This document shows positions 24,690 through 34,661 of a stretch of DNA of 64,000 nucleotides, piece by piece (position 1 is the stretch's first letter; every line of letters starts with the position of its first letter). Origin of the DNA: Nocardioides pinisoli (GTDB lineage Bacteria; Actinomycetota; Actinomycetes; Propionibacteriales; Nocardioidaceae); contig NZ_JANARS010000007.1 of NCBI RefSeq assembly GCF_024199985.1, forward strand, positions 186,001 to 250,000. Direction: 5' to 3'. The notes beneath the pieces were generated by a model. It ran no database searches, had not been told where the DNA came from, and saw only the letters and a list, made by a program, of their open reading frames with translations. The position numbers were made by a program, and so were the translations under genes.

Positions 24690-25624
24690 CGACGGTGGCG
24701 GTCGTCGGTGCCGGTCTCTCGGGCGTCGCCTGCGCCCGCGAGCTCCGCGCCGCCGGCATCGACGCCCGGCTCGTCGACCGCGGGCACGTGGCCGGGGGCC
24801 GGATGGCGGCCCGCACCCTGTGGGGCCGCCGCGTCGACCTGGGCGCGTCCTACCTCACGGTCGGCGACCCCGGGTTCGCCGCGGTCGTCGACGACTGGGC
24901 CGCCCGCGGGCTCGCCCGCGAGTGGACCGACACCTTCACCGCCCTGGAGGACGGCGACGCCGACAGCAAGTCCGGGCCGCTGCGGTGGGGAGCCCCCCAC
25001 GGCCTGCGGTCGCTCGTCGAGGACCTCGCCGCGGACCTCGGCGTCGAGCGGCGGGAGGTGCGGGCGATCGAGGAGCTGGACGCGGATGTCGTCGTCCTCG
25101 CCATGCCCGACCCGCAGGCCCGCCGGCTCGTCGGCGACCACCCGGTCGCGGACGCGCTCGGTCGTGAGTGGGAGCCCGTCATCGCCGTCGCGGCCCGGTG
25201 GTCCGAGCGCACCTGGGACGGCGTGAGCCCGACGGGCCGCTTCCACGGCGCCTTCGTCAACGGCGACCCCGACGTGGGCTGGATCGCCGACGACGGCCGG
25301 CGCCGCGGCGACGACGCCCCGGTGCTGGTCGCGCACTCGACACCGGAGCTGGCCGCGCACCACCTCGACGACCCGGCGGGAGCGGCGCCCGCCGTGCTGC
25401 GGGCGGTGCGGCGGCTGCTCGACCTCGGGGAGCCCGAGGACGTCCACGTCCACCGCTGGACCTTCGCCCGCCCGACGGGGCGGCGCGAGGAGCCCTTCGC
25501 CCTCGTCGAGGGCGACCGCCCGGTGGGCGTCTGCGGCGACGGGTGGGGCGAGGCGCCCAAGGTCGAGACCGCGTGGCTGTCGGGCGTACGCCTGGGACGG
25601 GCGCTGGTCGCGCGCCTCACGTGA
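24686..25624 (+). CDS. FAD/NAD(P)-binding oxidoreductase, renalase-like
   Basis: 312 residues. Rossmann motif VAVVGAGLSGVACARELRAAG, then RLVDRGHVAGGRMAAR (second FAD motif), LGASYLTVGDPGF, and at the end GVCGDGWGEAPKVETAWLSG, the FAD-closing motif of the renalase-like group. Shorter than typical amine oxidases. It is coupled to the upstream oxidoreductase. Its last 8 bases overlap the 3' end of recQ on the other strand. Function beyond redox chemistry is unknown. Confidence 0.87.
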   Translation: MTTVAVVGAGLSGVACARELRAAGIDARLVDRGHVAGGRMAARTLWGRRVDLGASYLTVGDPGFAAVVDDWAARGLAREWTDTFTALEDGDADSKSGPLRWGAPHGLRSLVEDLAADLGVERREVRAIEELDADVVVLAMPDPQARRLVGDHPVADALGREWEPVIAVAARWSERTWDGVSPTGRFHGAFVNGDPDVGWIADDGRRRGDDAPVLVAHSTPELAAHHLDDPAGAAPAVLRAVRRLLDLGEPEDVHVHRWTFARPTGRREEPFALVEGDRPVGVCGDGWGEAPKVETAWLSGVRLGRALVARLT

Positions 25625-27224
25625 GCTCGAGCAATCCCCGCTCCTCGATGAGGTCGAGCGCCAGGGTGCGGTAGCCCTCGTCCTCGAACAGCACCGTGAT
25701 CCGGTCCTCCTCGACGTCGGTGACCGTGCCGAGGCCGAACTCCGCGTGCCGCACGGTGCTCTGCACGGCGTAGGGCACGTCGGGCGCCGCCGACTCGTCG
25801 GGCGCGAGCCCGGACACGCAGTTGTCGCAGATGCCGCACCGGTCGCGGACCTCCGCGCCGAAGTAGCCGAGCATGAACGCGCTGCGGCACCGGTCGGTCT
25901 CGGCATAGGCGCGCATCATCTCCACGCGCGAGGCCTCCAACCGGCGCTGTGCCTCGGCCCGCTCCACGACGGCGTCGACCACCTTGTCGAGGTCGGCGTC
26001 GTCGGGCAGGTCGTCCGCCTCGCGGGCGAGGTGCACCAGGTTGACGAGCCGACCGGCCTTCCGAGGGCCGAAGTCGAGCTGCTCGCTCAGCTCGCGCGGG
26101 TCGTCGGTGCCCGACGTCCCCATCGCGGTGAGGACAGCGCGTACGTCGCCGCGCCCGGGCACGGGAGTGGCGAAGAAGCGCCCGAGCGAGAGGTCCTCGG
26201 CCCGGTAGGCCAGCACCGCCGTCGCGATCGCCCGGTCGCGACCGGCCCGTCCGACCTCCTGCCAGTAGGTGTCCGGCGACTCGGGGACGTCGGCGTGCAC
26301 GACGAACCGGATGTCGGGCTTGTCGACGCCCATCCCGAAGGCCGAGGTCGCCGCGACCAGCGGCAGCTCGCCCGCCATGAAGCTCTCGTGCACCTCGTCA
26401 CGCCGGCGCTGGGGTAGCCCGGCGTGGTACGCCGCCGCGTCGTGGCCCCGCTCGAGCAGGGCCGCCGCCACGGACTCGGCGCCCTTGCGGGTCCGGCAGT
26501 AGACGACGCCGCTGCCGCGGTCGACCGACAGCTCGTCGACGATCGCGAGGACCCGGTCGCGCTGCTCGTCGGCGTCGGAGAAGCGCTCGACCGTGAGCGC
26601 GATGTTGTCGCGCTCGAAGCCGGTGAGCACGATGAGGGCGTCGCGGAGAGCGAGCCGGTCGGCGATGTCCTGCTGCGTGGGCAACGCGGCCGTCGCGGTC
26701 ATGGCGATGACGCGCGGTGACCCGAGCTGCTCGACGAGCTCGCCGAGGCGCAGGTAGTCGGGGCGGAAGTCGTGCCCCCACGACGAGACGCAGTGCGCCT
26801 CGTCGACGGCCACCAGCGCCGGCCCGATGTCGGCGACCTCCGCCAGGACGTCGGGGTTGGCCAGCTGCTCGGGGGAGAGCAGGAGGAAGCGCAGGTCGCC
26901 CGCGCTTGCCGCGGCCAGGATCCGGTCGCGCTCCTCGTCCGACTCCGCCGAGCTCAGGCGCGCGGCGGTCAGGCGGGCCTCCTCCAGCGAGGCCACCTGG
27001 TCCTGCTGCAGCGCGAGGAGCGGCGAGACGACGACCGTGCAGCCGTCGAGCAGCAGGCCGGCGAGCTGGTAGGCCAGCGACTTGCCCGCCCCGGTCGGGG
27101 CGACGAGCAGCACGTCCCGTCCGTCGAGGATCGCCTGCACGGCCTCCTCCTGCCCGGGAAGCAGCTCCCGGTGCCCGAACCAGCGCTCGGCGGCCTCGCG
27201 CACCCGTGCGGAATCCTTCGTCAC
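25617..27224 (-). CDS. recQ: ATP-dependent DNA helicase, RecQ family
   Basis: 535 residues, GTG start at 27224. Unwinds DNA 3' to 5' in recombinational repair. Visible: motif I APTGAGKSLAYQLAG, motif II VDEAHCVSSWGHDFRPDY (the RecQ-specific form), SAFGMGVDKPDIRFV (motif V) and EVGRAGRD (motif VI), then the zinc-binding Cys set CRSAFMLGYFG..RCGICDNC. There is no HRDC domain. Instead the C-terminal part (FGLGTVTDVEEDRITVLFED) resembles the small SH3/Tudor-like tail of UvrD/PcrA helicases; the pcrA gene of this window ends the same way. Confidence 0.93.
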   Translation of the reverse strand: MTKDSARVREAAERWFGHRELLPGQEEAVQAILDGRDVLLVAPTGAGKSLAYQLAGLLLDGCTVVVSPLLALQQDQVASLEEARLTAARLSSAESDEERDRILAAASAGDLRFLLLSPEQLANPDVLAEVADIGPALVAVDEAHCVSSWGHDFRPDYLRLGELVEQLGSPRVIAMTATAALPTQQDIADRLALRDALIVLTGFERDNIALTVERFSDADEQRDRVLAIVDELSVDRGSGVVYCRTRKGAESVAAALLERGHDAAAYHAGLPQRRRDEVHESFMAGELPLVAATSAFGMGVDKPDIRFVVHADVPESPDTYWQEVGRAGRDRAIATAVLAYRAEDLSLGRFFATPVPGRGDVRAVLTAMGTSGTDDPRELSEQLDFGPRKAGRLVNLVHLAREADDLPDDADLDKVVDAVVERAEAQRRLEASRVEMMRAYAETDRCRSAFMLGYFGAEVRDRCGICDNCVSGLAPDESAAPDVPYAVQSTVRHAEFGLGTVTDVEEDRITVLFEDEGYRTLALDLIEERGLLELT

Positions 27225-27281
27225 GCGGCAGGAGTACCCGCCGGCCGGCGTCGCTATGAGCCGGGCGTCATGAGCGGTGCG

Positions 27282-27662
27282 TCACCTCGGCCGGAAGCCC
27301 GAGCACATCATCCGCAGGTGCGCGATCGTGCCGTCCCCGCGGTAGTACGCCTGCTGCTCGGCGACGTAGGAGCCCGTCGGCGTGGCCAGGTCGAAGCGAT
27401 AGCTCACGTGGGACGTGTCGGCCACGTCCGCGCCCTCGGACAGGTCGACGACCCGCTCGATGCGGTCCTCGGGCTCGAACCACGCACCGAACAGCGTCGC
27501 CACGACGTCGTCGGGTCCGGTGCCCTCCCAGAGCCGCCCGGGGGTGAGGCCCTTGAAGTCGACGTCGACGGCCAGCACGCCGCGCAGGGCAGCCTCGTCC
27601 TTGGCGGCGATCGCGCGGGCCAGTCGGGTGCCCAGGGTGTCGGTCACGGTGCTCTCGTCCAC
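27282..27662 (-). CDS. SnoaL/NTF2-like small protein
   Basis: 126 residues from GTG 27662. Helix TLGTRLARAIAAKDEAALRGVLA is followed by VDFKGLTPGRLWEGTGPDDVVATLFGAWF and strands VADTSHVSYRFDLATPTG, YVAEQQAYYRGDGTIAHLRMMCSGF: the cone-shaped NTF2 fold used by SnoaL-like enzymes and binding proteins. No catalytic residues can be assigned. A start at GTG 27647 is possible. It stands alone, between recQ and a DinB-type gene. Confidence 0.75.
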   Translation of the reverse strand: MDESTVTDTLGTRLARAIAAKDEAALRGVLAVDVDFKGLTPGRLWEGTGPDDVVATLFGAWFEPEDRIERVVDLSEGADVADTSHVSYRFDLATPTGSYVAEQQAYYRGDGTIAHLRMMCSGFRPR

Positions 27663-27685
27663 GCGCCCCAGTGTGCGCCCGACCG

Positions 27686-28453
27686 TCAGGCGGGCGCCAG
27701 CACCGCGAGGTCGCGCTCGGCGTAGAGCCGGTGCTCCCACTCCTCGTTGAGGACCACCCGCAAGCAGTCCGCGACGGTCAGGGAGTCGGCGTCGCGGAGG
27801 AACGCGGTGGCCGACGAGACCGGGCGTGCGAGCCCGTCGTCGGAGAGGTCCGCGAGCACGTCGGCCACGGTGGCCCGCCGCCCGGCCCGCACCTCGAGCA
27901 CCTCGTCGAGCGAGGGTCGTACGTCGCGGTCCCACGGGACGCCCTCCACTGCGGGCGCCTCGTCCCACGGCAGGTCGAGCGGGTGCCACGGCTCCGGGTC
28001 GGTTAGCACGACGCCGCCGACCCAGCAGGCGTGCGCGAAGCCGAGGTGGCGCAGCGTCTCGACGAAGGACCACTCGCCGTCGACCCGCTCGTGCAGCAGC
28101 GTCGGCGGCAGGCCGCGGGCCCGGTCGACCGTCCCGGCCCACAGCCGGTCGAGGGTGTCGAAGGCCTCGCGGAAGCCGTCGGCGTCGGTGGGTCGCATGA
28201 GCACCCGCTCCGGCATCCGGCGGTCGAGCTCGGCCTCGACCAGCGGCACCACGTCGACGCCGTTGACGACCAGCCGGCCGAGCTCGCCGTAGATCTCCAG
28301 GTCGGGCACCTCGACGCCCGTCATGCGTACGCCGTCGAGGTAGGCCGCCCGCACGCGCACGCGGCTGAGGTCGACGTCGTGGAGCTCGGCGCCGGAGAGG
28401 TCGACCCGGCGGAACGTCGAGCCGCTGAGGTCCTGCTCGGTGAAGTCGGTCAT
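27686..28453 (-). CDS. Pentapeptide-repeat plus DinB-like protein
   Basis: 255 residues. The first 70 residues show pentapeptide repeats (TFRRVDLSGAELHDVDLSR, RVRAAYLDGVRM). The rest is a DinB/DUF664-like four-helix domain: FREAFDTLDRLWAGTVDRAR, EWSFVETLRHLGFAHACWVG (with the metal-ligand type His), and LRVVLNEEWEHRLYAERDL (second His). DinB-like proteins are often thiol- or metal-dependent enzymes; the fusion with pentapeptide repeats occurs in actinobacteria. Substrate unknown. Confidence 0.85.
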   Translation of the reverse strand: MTDFTEQDLSGSTFRRVDLSGAELHDVDLSRVRVRAAYLDGVRMTGVEVPDLEIYGELGRLVVNGVDVVPLVEAELDRRMPERVLMRPTDADGFREAFDTLDRLWAGTVDRARGLPPTLLHERVDGEWSFVETLRHLGFAHACWVGGVVLTDPEPWHPLDLPWDEAPAVEGVPWDRDVRPSLDEVLEVRAGRRATVADVLADLSDDGLARPVSSATAFLRDADSLTVADCLRVVLNEEWEHRLYAERDLAVLAPA

Positions 28454-28508
28454 CCGGGCAGGCTAGGGGCCGTTGCGGACGATCCGCGACCGGTTCGATG
28501 ATGGGGCC

Positions 28509-29396
28509 ATGAGCGACGCACCCCGCACGCCCGGCACCGTCGCGGTCCCCGGGGCCGTCCTGTCCTTCGACGTCTTCGGCGACCTCGCCGACGCCACACC
28601 AGAGGCCCCGCCGCTGGTGCTCGCCGGCTCGCCGATGGACAGCACCGGCTTCGGCAGCCTCGCCGCCCGGCTCCCCGACCGGGTCCTCGTGCTGACCGAC
28701 CCGCGCAACGTGGGCCGGAGCACGCGGGAGGACGACACCGCGGCCGTCACCCCCGAGCAGCACGCCGAGGACCTGCACGCGCTCGTCGAGGCGCTCGGCG
28801 TGGGCCGGGTGGATCTCTTCGCCTCGTCCGGTGCCGCGGTCAACGCGCTCTTCCTCGTCGCCGCGCACCCCGACGACGTACGCCTCCTGGTGGCGCACGA
28901 GCCTCCGATGGCCCCGCTCCTGCCCGACGGCGACGCCATCGTGAGGGCGTGCGACGACCTGGTTGCGGCCTACGACGCCGACGGCATCGGACCCGGGATG
29001 GCCCGCTTCATCAGCCTTGTGATGCACCGCGGTGAGTGGACGGGCGACGAACCCGTCCCGGACCCGGCGGTCTTCGGCCTGCCCACGGAGGACGACGGCT
29101 CGCGCAACGACGGCCTCATGGCCAACATGCGCGGCGGAGGGTGCTCCCGCGTCCCCGACCTCGAGGCGGTCCGGGCCGCTCCCACCCGGGTCGTCGTCGG
29201 CGTGGGGGAGGAGTCCGGGGGGCCGGACGACGGCGAGATCGCCGGACGGGCCGGCTACGCCGTGGCGCGCGAGCTCGGCGTCGAGCCGGTCGTCTTCCCC
29301 GGCGGGCACAACGGCTTCCTGGGCGGCGAGTACGGCCAGACCGGTAGGCCGGACGAGTTCGCCGCCCGGCTGCGCGAGGTGCTCGCTACCAGGTGA
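28509..29396 (+). CDS. Alpha/beta hydrolase
   Basis: 295 residues starting MSDAPRTPGTVAV at ATG 28509. Core pattern: PPLVLAGSPMDSTGF (first loop), VLTDPRNVGRSTR, nucleophile elbow DLFASSGAAVNALFLVA (Ser in SSGAA, G-x-S-x-G degenerate), and the final His in FPGGHNGFLGG. The elbow is S-S-G rather than G-x-S-x-G, which is seen in some hydrolases. Its last bases overlap the amphi-Trp gene's stop region by 11 bases on the other strand. Confidence 0.82.
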   Translation: MSDAPRTPGTVAVPGAVLSFDVFGDLADATPEAPPLVLAGSPMDSTGFGSLAARLPDRVLVLTDPRNVGRSTREDDTAAVTPEQHAEDLHALVEALGVGRVDLFASSGAAVNALFLVAAHPDDVRLLVAHEPPMAPLLPDGDAIVRACDDLVAAYDADGIGPGMARFISLVMHRGEWTGDEPVPDPAVFGLPTEDDGSRNDGLMANMRGGGCSRVPDLEAVRAAPTRVVVGVGEESGGPDDGEIAGRAGYAVARELGVEPVVFPGGHNGFLGGEYGQTGRPDEFAARLREVLATR

Positions 29397-29601
29397 GCTC
29401 GATCTCGACCTCGTTGTCCTCGCCGAGCTCCACCTCCACCTTGAGCCGCACCTCGTCCGGCACGGCCACCGTGACGCGGCCGCCCGCGCGGGAGAACTCC
29501 ACGGAGTTGTGCTTGGCGAGCGAGTCGGCGAGGGCGCGGAGCCGGGCCGCCGCCTCCTCGCGGGTCATCGTCTGGGTCTCGTCCATCTCGAACAGGTCCA
29601 T
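29386..29601 (-). CDS. Amphi-Trp domain protein
   Basis: 71 residues. Very acidic: MDLFEMDETQTMTREEAAARL, then a helix RLRALADSLAKHNSVEF and three strands RVTVAVPDEVRLKVEVELG, VEIELTW. The final Trp-containing strand and overall pattern match the amphi-Trp domain, a small archaeal/bacterial family with no settled role. The 3' end converges on and overlaps the alpha/beta hydrolase gene by 11 bases. Confidence 0.85.
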   Translation of the reverse strand: MDLFEMDETQTMTREEAAARLRALADSLAKHNSVEFSRAGGRVTVAVPDEVRLKVEVELGEDNEVEIELTW

Positions 29602-29631
29602 GGACCGAATCTAGTGCCGGACGCCAACCGG

Positions 29632-30772
<1,141 letters not shown>

Positions 30773-30780
<8 letters not shown>

Positions 30781-31660
30781 GGGATCCCTCTCGGTGGGTG
30801 GGTGCGTTGAGGTGGTCGAGCATGGACAGCGGGCCGAGGTCCTCGAGCCGGTGGCCGTGCGGGTAGGTGGTCGGCCGGTGGACGTACGCCGTCCGGCGCG
30901 GGGGAGCCAGGCGCAGCAGCCGGCCGCGCGTCCTCAGCCCGCCGCGCACGGCTCGGACGAACCACGCCGGCTGGCGCGGCAGGCCGAGGGCGTCGCGCAG
31001 CGGCTCGTCCATGACCGCGATCGTGACCCGCCGCAGCAGCGGGCGCAGCGGGGCCGGCGCGAGGTCCCGGGCGATGCGGATCGACGCCTCGGCGAGCCGG
31101 GTGGCGGCCGGGGTGTGGGCGAAGTGCCGGCGCTCGTAGTCGAGGAGCAGCGCCAGGTAGCCGTCGTACGTCGTCGGCAGGCCCTTGAGCCCCATCAGCT
31201 CGCCGAAGCGGGTGGTCACCTTCGTGATCGCGGCGAGCTCGACCGGGTCGAGCCGCCGCCAGCCGTAGGCTTCGATCCACCGGACCGGGCCGACGATCGT
31301 CGTGGCGAGGACGTAGGCGAGCTCGTGGTCGGGGATGTCGTAGTGGCCGTGGATGCGGTTGAGCCGGCGCAGCGCGGCGTGCGAGCGCGGGGAGTCGATG
31401 CCGTCGAGGGTGGCCTCGTCGCCGATCAGGATCGTGTCGTCGTAGCGCTTGGTGCCGTGGTCCTCGAACTCGCGCGTGCGGTCGAGGAGGGCGGCGATCG
31501 ACGGGACGCCGTAGTCGCGCATGAAGGCGATGCCGGTGCCCTGCGTGTAGTCCCAGGGGAACTCGTGGCGCGCGGTCAGCCGCAGGATCTCGTCGTGGTC
31601 GACCTCCGGGTCCAGCGACTGGATCCGGCGGAGGTTGGCGTAGCGACCCGGGGCGTGCAC
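30773..31660 (-). CDS. MpaB-type oxygenase (DUF2236)
   Basis: 295 residues, GTG start at 31660 four bases after the LLM gene's stop. Contains the DUF2236 set: FPWDYTQGTGIAFMRDYGVP, DTILIGDEATLDGIDSPRSHAA, HYDIPDHELAYVLATTIVGPV, RRLDPVELAAITKVTTRFGELMGL and YERRHFAHTP. DUF2236 proteins (latex-clearing-protein and MpaB group) bind heme b and cleave or oxidise substrates with oxygen; here the His in LLDYERRHF and Arg residues may bind heme. Co-transcribed with acyl-CoA dehydrogenase and an F420-type oxidoreductase, suggesting a lipid- or terpenoid-like substrate. Confidence 0.88.
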
Positions 31661-31664
31661 GGCC

Positions 31665-32705
31665 TCAGGACACCCATTCCTTCACCTGGGCCACCGTCGC
31701 CGCGGGGTCCTCGCTGACGGGCGTGATGTTGAGGTCGGTGACGCCGGCCTCGCGGAAGGCGGCGATGCGCTCCTTGACGTAGGACGCCGGGCCGACGAGG
31801 TTGGCCGCCTCGAGCCACTCGGTGGGGACGAGCGCCGCCGCGTCGCGCTTCTTCCCGGAGAGGTAGAGGTCCTGGATCTCCTCGGCCTCCTTCTCGTAGC
31901 CGTAGGCGCGGGCGACGTCGTTGTAGAAGTTCTTGCCCCGGGCGCCCATGCCGCCGACGTAGAGGGCGAAGACGGGGCGGGCGAGGTCGAGCAGCGCCTT
32001 GGTCTCCGGGCCTTCGCCGATCGCCACCATGCCGCCGGCCATCACCTGCAGCGGGCCGAGCCCGTCCTGTCGCTTGGCGTTGCCGGCCGCCAGCGCGTCG
32101 CCCCACACGACGTGCGCCTTCTCGGGGTGGAAGAGGTGGGGGATCCACCCGTCGGCGATCTCGGCGGTCTGCTCGACGTTCTTCGGGCCCAGCGCGGCGA
32201 TCCAGATCGGGATGGTGTCGCGCTCGGGCCGGGTCAGCAGCTTGAGCGGCTTGCCGAGCCCGGTGACCGCGCCGTGCTCCTTGTCGAGCGGCAGGTGGAA
32301 CTCGCCGTCGGCGGACAGCGACTCGCGCCGCAGCCCGCTGCGGATGATCTCGACGACCTCGGCGGTGCGCGCCATCGGCCGGCGGTAGGGCACGCCGTGG
32401 AAGCCCTCGATCACCTGCGGCCCGCTCACGCCCAGGCCCAGGATCGCGCGCCCCTGGCTGACGTTGTCGAGCCCGGCCGCCGTCTGGAGCAGGGCGCCCG
32501 GCGTGCGGGAGTAGATGTTGAGGATGCCCGAGCCGATCTCCACGGTCTCGGTCTTCGCCGCCAGGTAGCCCATCAGGGTCGGCGCGTCGAAGCCGTAGGC
32601 CTCCGCGACCCACACGCTGTCGAGGCCCGCTTGCTCGAGCGCGACCACGTCGTCGGCCGCCTTGCGCGGGTTGCCGTCGTACATCAGCAGGGTGGCGAGG
32701 CGCAT
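31665..32705 (-). CDS. LLM class F420-dependent oxidoreductase
   Basis: 346 residues. Luciferase-like TIM barrel: MRLATLLMYDGNPRKAADDVV, LEQAGLDSVWVAEAYGFDAP, IGSGILNIYSRTPGALLQTAAGLD (conserved flavin-side block), ILGLGVSGPQVIEGFHG and PIWIAALGPKNVEQTAEIADGW. The pattern fits mycobacterial F420-dependent enzymes. It opens the operon with the MpaB-type and acyl-CoA dehydrogenase genes (4-base gap to the next). Substrate unknown. Confidence 0.92.
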   Translation of the reverse strand: MRLATLLMYDGNPRKAADDVVALEQAGLDSVWVAEAYGFDAPTLMGYLAAKTETVEIGSGILNIYSRTPGALLQTAAGLDNVSQGRAILGLGVSGPQVIEGFHGVPYRRPMARTAEVVEIIRSGLRRESLSADGEFHLPLDKEHGAVTGLGKPLKLLTRPERDTIPIWIAALGPKNVEQTAEIADGWIPHLFHPEKAHVVWGDALAAGNAKRQDGLGPLQVMAGGMVAIGEGPETKALLDLARPVFALYVGGMGARGKNFYNDVARAYGYEKEAEEIQDLYLSGKKRDAAALVPTEWLEAANLVGPASYVKERIAAFREAGVTDLNITPVSEDPAATVAQVKEWVS

Positions 32706-32755
32706 GCGGCAATCGTGACAGTGGCACTGTCACGATGGCAAGGGTGCTTGGCCGC

Positions 32756-33427
32756 TCAGCCCTCGACGTACGTCGATCCGGCGAGCACGGCGGCCACGGC
32801 CTCGGACCGCGGCGGGGTGCCGAGCATGGTGGCGGTGACGAAGTCGGCGGCGTAGGACTCGAAGGCGCGCGCGTGCCGGAGCATCGCGTGCCGGCCGCCG
32901 GGGATGGTCACGTAGCCGACCGGGGTGGTGGTCTCGAGGCGACGGGCCAGCTCCGCCGAGCGCGTGGGCAGCGCGATGCGGTCCTCGCCACCGTGCACGA
33001 CGAGGACCTGCGTGTCGCGCAGGCCGACCCGGTCGGTCGGCAGCACCCAGGGATTCAGCGCCACGACGCTGCGCACCTGCGGGTCGTTGCCGGCCAGGAG
33101 CGCGGCCCGACCGCCGAGCGAGTGGCCGACGAGGGCGACCGGCAGGTCGCCGTGCTCCTCGGTGACGCGCTCGAGGGCCCACGCGACGTCCATGACGGGC
33201 GTCGTCCGGGAGTCCCAGCCGCGGTGGGTGTTGAGCAGGCGGTGGACCGCGAGCCGCGACCTGCCCGCGAAGGCGATGCGCTGCGCCAGGGGCACCATGC
33301 GCAGCACCGAGAGCTGTGCCGGGCTGACCATCGCCCGGTCGCCGCGACCGGCCCCGCCGTGCAGGACCAGGACGATCCCCTCGGGGTCTCGCCCCCTGCG
33401 GACGGGGACCAGCCGGGCACCGGTCAT
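32756..33427 (-). CDS. Alpha/beta hydrolase (dienelactone-hydrolase-like)
   Basis: 223 residues. IVLVLHGGAGRGD is the oxyanion loop, PVALVGHSLGGRAALLAG the nucleophile elbow (Ser in GHSLGG), and PGGRHAML holds the His; the acid is in VHGGEDRIALP. Compact size without a lid domain. Its ATG shares a base with the stop of the upstream membrane-protein gene (TGATG), so they are coupled. Substrate unknown. Confidence 0.87.
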   Translation of the reverse strand: MTGARLVPVRRGRDPEGIVLVLHGGAGRGDRAMVSPAQLSVLRMVPLAQRIAFAGRSRLAVHRLLNTHRGWDSRTTPVMDVAWALERVTEEHGDLPVALVGHSLGGRAALLAGNDPQVRSVVALNPWVLPTDRVGLRDTQVLVVHGGEDRIALPTRSAELARRLETTTPVGYVTIPGGRHAMLRHARAFESYAADFVTATMLGTPPRSEAVAAVLAGSTYVEG

Positions 33428-33981
33428 CAGGACAGGCCGGGGATCCGCGCGCTCAGTCCCTCAAGGACGGTGGTGGGACGCTGCTCCTCGCCCGCCTGCG
33501 CGCTGACCACGACGAGGGCTCCGGTCAGGGCCGGGACCGCCCACTGCAGCAGGCGCAGCTGGCGCTGAGCAGAGGCGACGTCGTCCGGCGTGCGAGTCGA
33601 CGGCTCGGTGCCCGACTCGGCAGGCACGTCGGTGTGCTCCGACACCCGTCGACCCAGGACGCGGCTGTAGGCGGTCACGCCGAGTGCCGCCGCCGTGAGC
33701 GCGGTCTTGAGCATCACAGTGCGCGTGGCGCCCTTCTGCGCCGCGACGCGGCCGGCGTCGCTGCTCAGCATCCCGATGCTGCCGACGAGGTGGGCGGCGA
33801 TGGCGCCGGCGTTGACCGGGGTCCACCTGTCCCACCCGACGTTGGCGACGGCGCCCGTCCGGTCCGGCGCGTCGGCCTGGGCCGCGGCCGGGTTGAGGGC
33901 CGTGGCGTTCGCGAGGGTCCCGCCGAACCAGGCGGCCAGGCCGACGTCGTGGAGCGAGCGGGACAGGGTGTTCGTGGACAT
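33427..33981 (-). CDS. Membrane protein of unknown function
   Basis: 184 residues; GGAGG lies 6 bases before ATG 33981. Hydrophobic helices: HDVGLAAWFGGTLANATALNP, VNAGAIAAHLVGSIGML, VMLKTALTAAALGVTAYSRVL and LLQWAVPALTGALVVVSAQAG, joined by polar linkers with a Thr/Asp/Glu-rich loop. Translationally coupled to the hydrolase downstream. No known family. Confidence 0.7.
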   Translation of the reverse strand: MSTNTLSRSLHDVGLAAWFGGTLANATALNPAAAQADAPDRTGAVANVGWDRWTPVNAGAIAAHLVGSIGMLSSDAGRVAAQKGATRTVMLKTALTAAALGVTAYSRVLGRRVSEHTDVPAESGTEPSTRTPDDVASAQRQLRLLQWAVPALTGALVVVSAQAGEEQRPTTVLEGLSARIPGLS

Positions 33982-34052
33982 GAGGTCCTCCGATTGCGGG
34001 GGTGACGTGCTGACCCCGGTCCGTACCCGACGAGGCGGGGGCTATGCCCTCC

Positions 34053-34613
34053 TCAGCGGCCCAGGTCGGGCACGACCTCCGCGCCCGGCAGGTCCGCGAG
34101 CGCGCGCCCGGGCACCAGCAGCTTGGAGCGTCGTACGCCGCTGCCGACCACGACGACGGGCTCCTCGAGCAGCGCCTCGTGCACCAGCACCCGCCAGCCG
34201 TCCGGGAGCCCGATCGGAGTGATGCCGCCGTAGGCCATGCCGGTCTCCTCGACCGCGCGGTCCATCGGCAGGAACGACGCCTTGCGCACGTCGAGCATCT
34301 TGCGGACCAGGGTGTTGACGTCGGCGCGGGTGTCGGCGCGGACCACGCACGCAGCGATCCGCTCGTCGCCGGCCCGGGCCCCGGCCACGACGACGCAGTT
34401 GCCGCTCGCCGTCATCGGGATGTCGTAGGCCTCGCTCATCGCCGCGGTGTCGGCGAGGTCCGGGTCGATCTCGACGACCGCCACCTCCGCCGCGCCGGGC
34501 CACCCGGCGAGGGCGGCGGCGACGGGAGCGGCGACCAGGTCGGCGTGCTCGGTCGCGGGCAGGGACGTCAGGGACGGGAAGCTCGGGAGCGTCACGCGGT
34601 CATCATGCGGCAT
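34053..34613 (-). CDS. YbaK/EbsC-type aminoacyl-tRNA deacylase
   Basis: 186 residues. Central pattern of the YbaK/ProX editing domain: IPMTASGNCVVVAGARAGDERIAACVVRADTRAD, NTLVRKMLDVRKASFLPMDRAVEETGMAYGGITPIGLP and VVVGSGVRRSKLLVPG. The Lys of the KASF segment and the Gly-rich GGITPIG loop form the active site that removes misloaded amino acids from tRNA-Pro. Start could also be GTG 34595. Reads toward the coupled hydrolase/membrane genes but is not overlapping them. Confidence 0.87.
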   Translation of the reverse strand: MPHDDRVTLPSFPSLTSLPATEHADLVAAPVAAALAGWPGAAEVAVVEIDPDLADTAAMSEAYDIPMTASGNCVVVAGARAGDERIAACVVRADTRADVNTLVRKMLDVRKASFLPMDRAVEETGMAYGGITPIGLPDGWRVLVHEALLEEPVVVVGSGVRRSKLLVPGRALADLPGAEVVPDLGR

Positions 34614-34661
34614 TCACCCTGAGGCCGCCCGCCGGTCGCGCGGGCCCTGCAGCGTGGAGCC

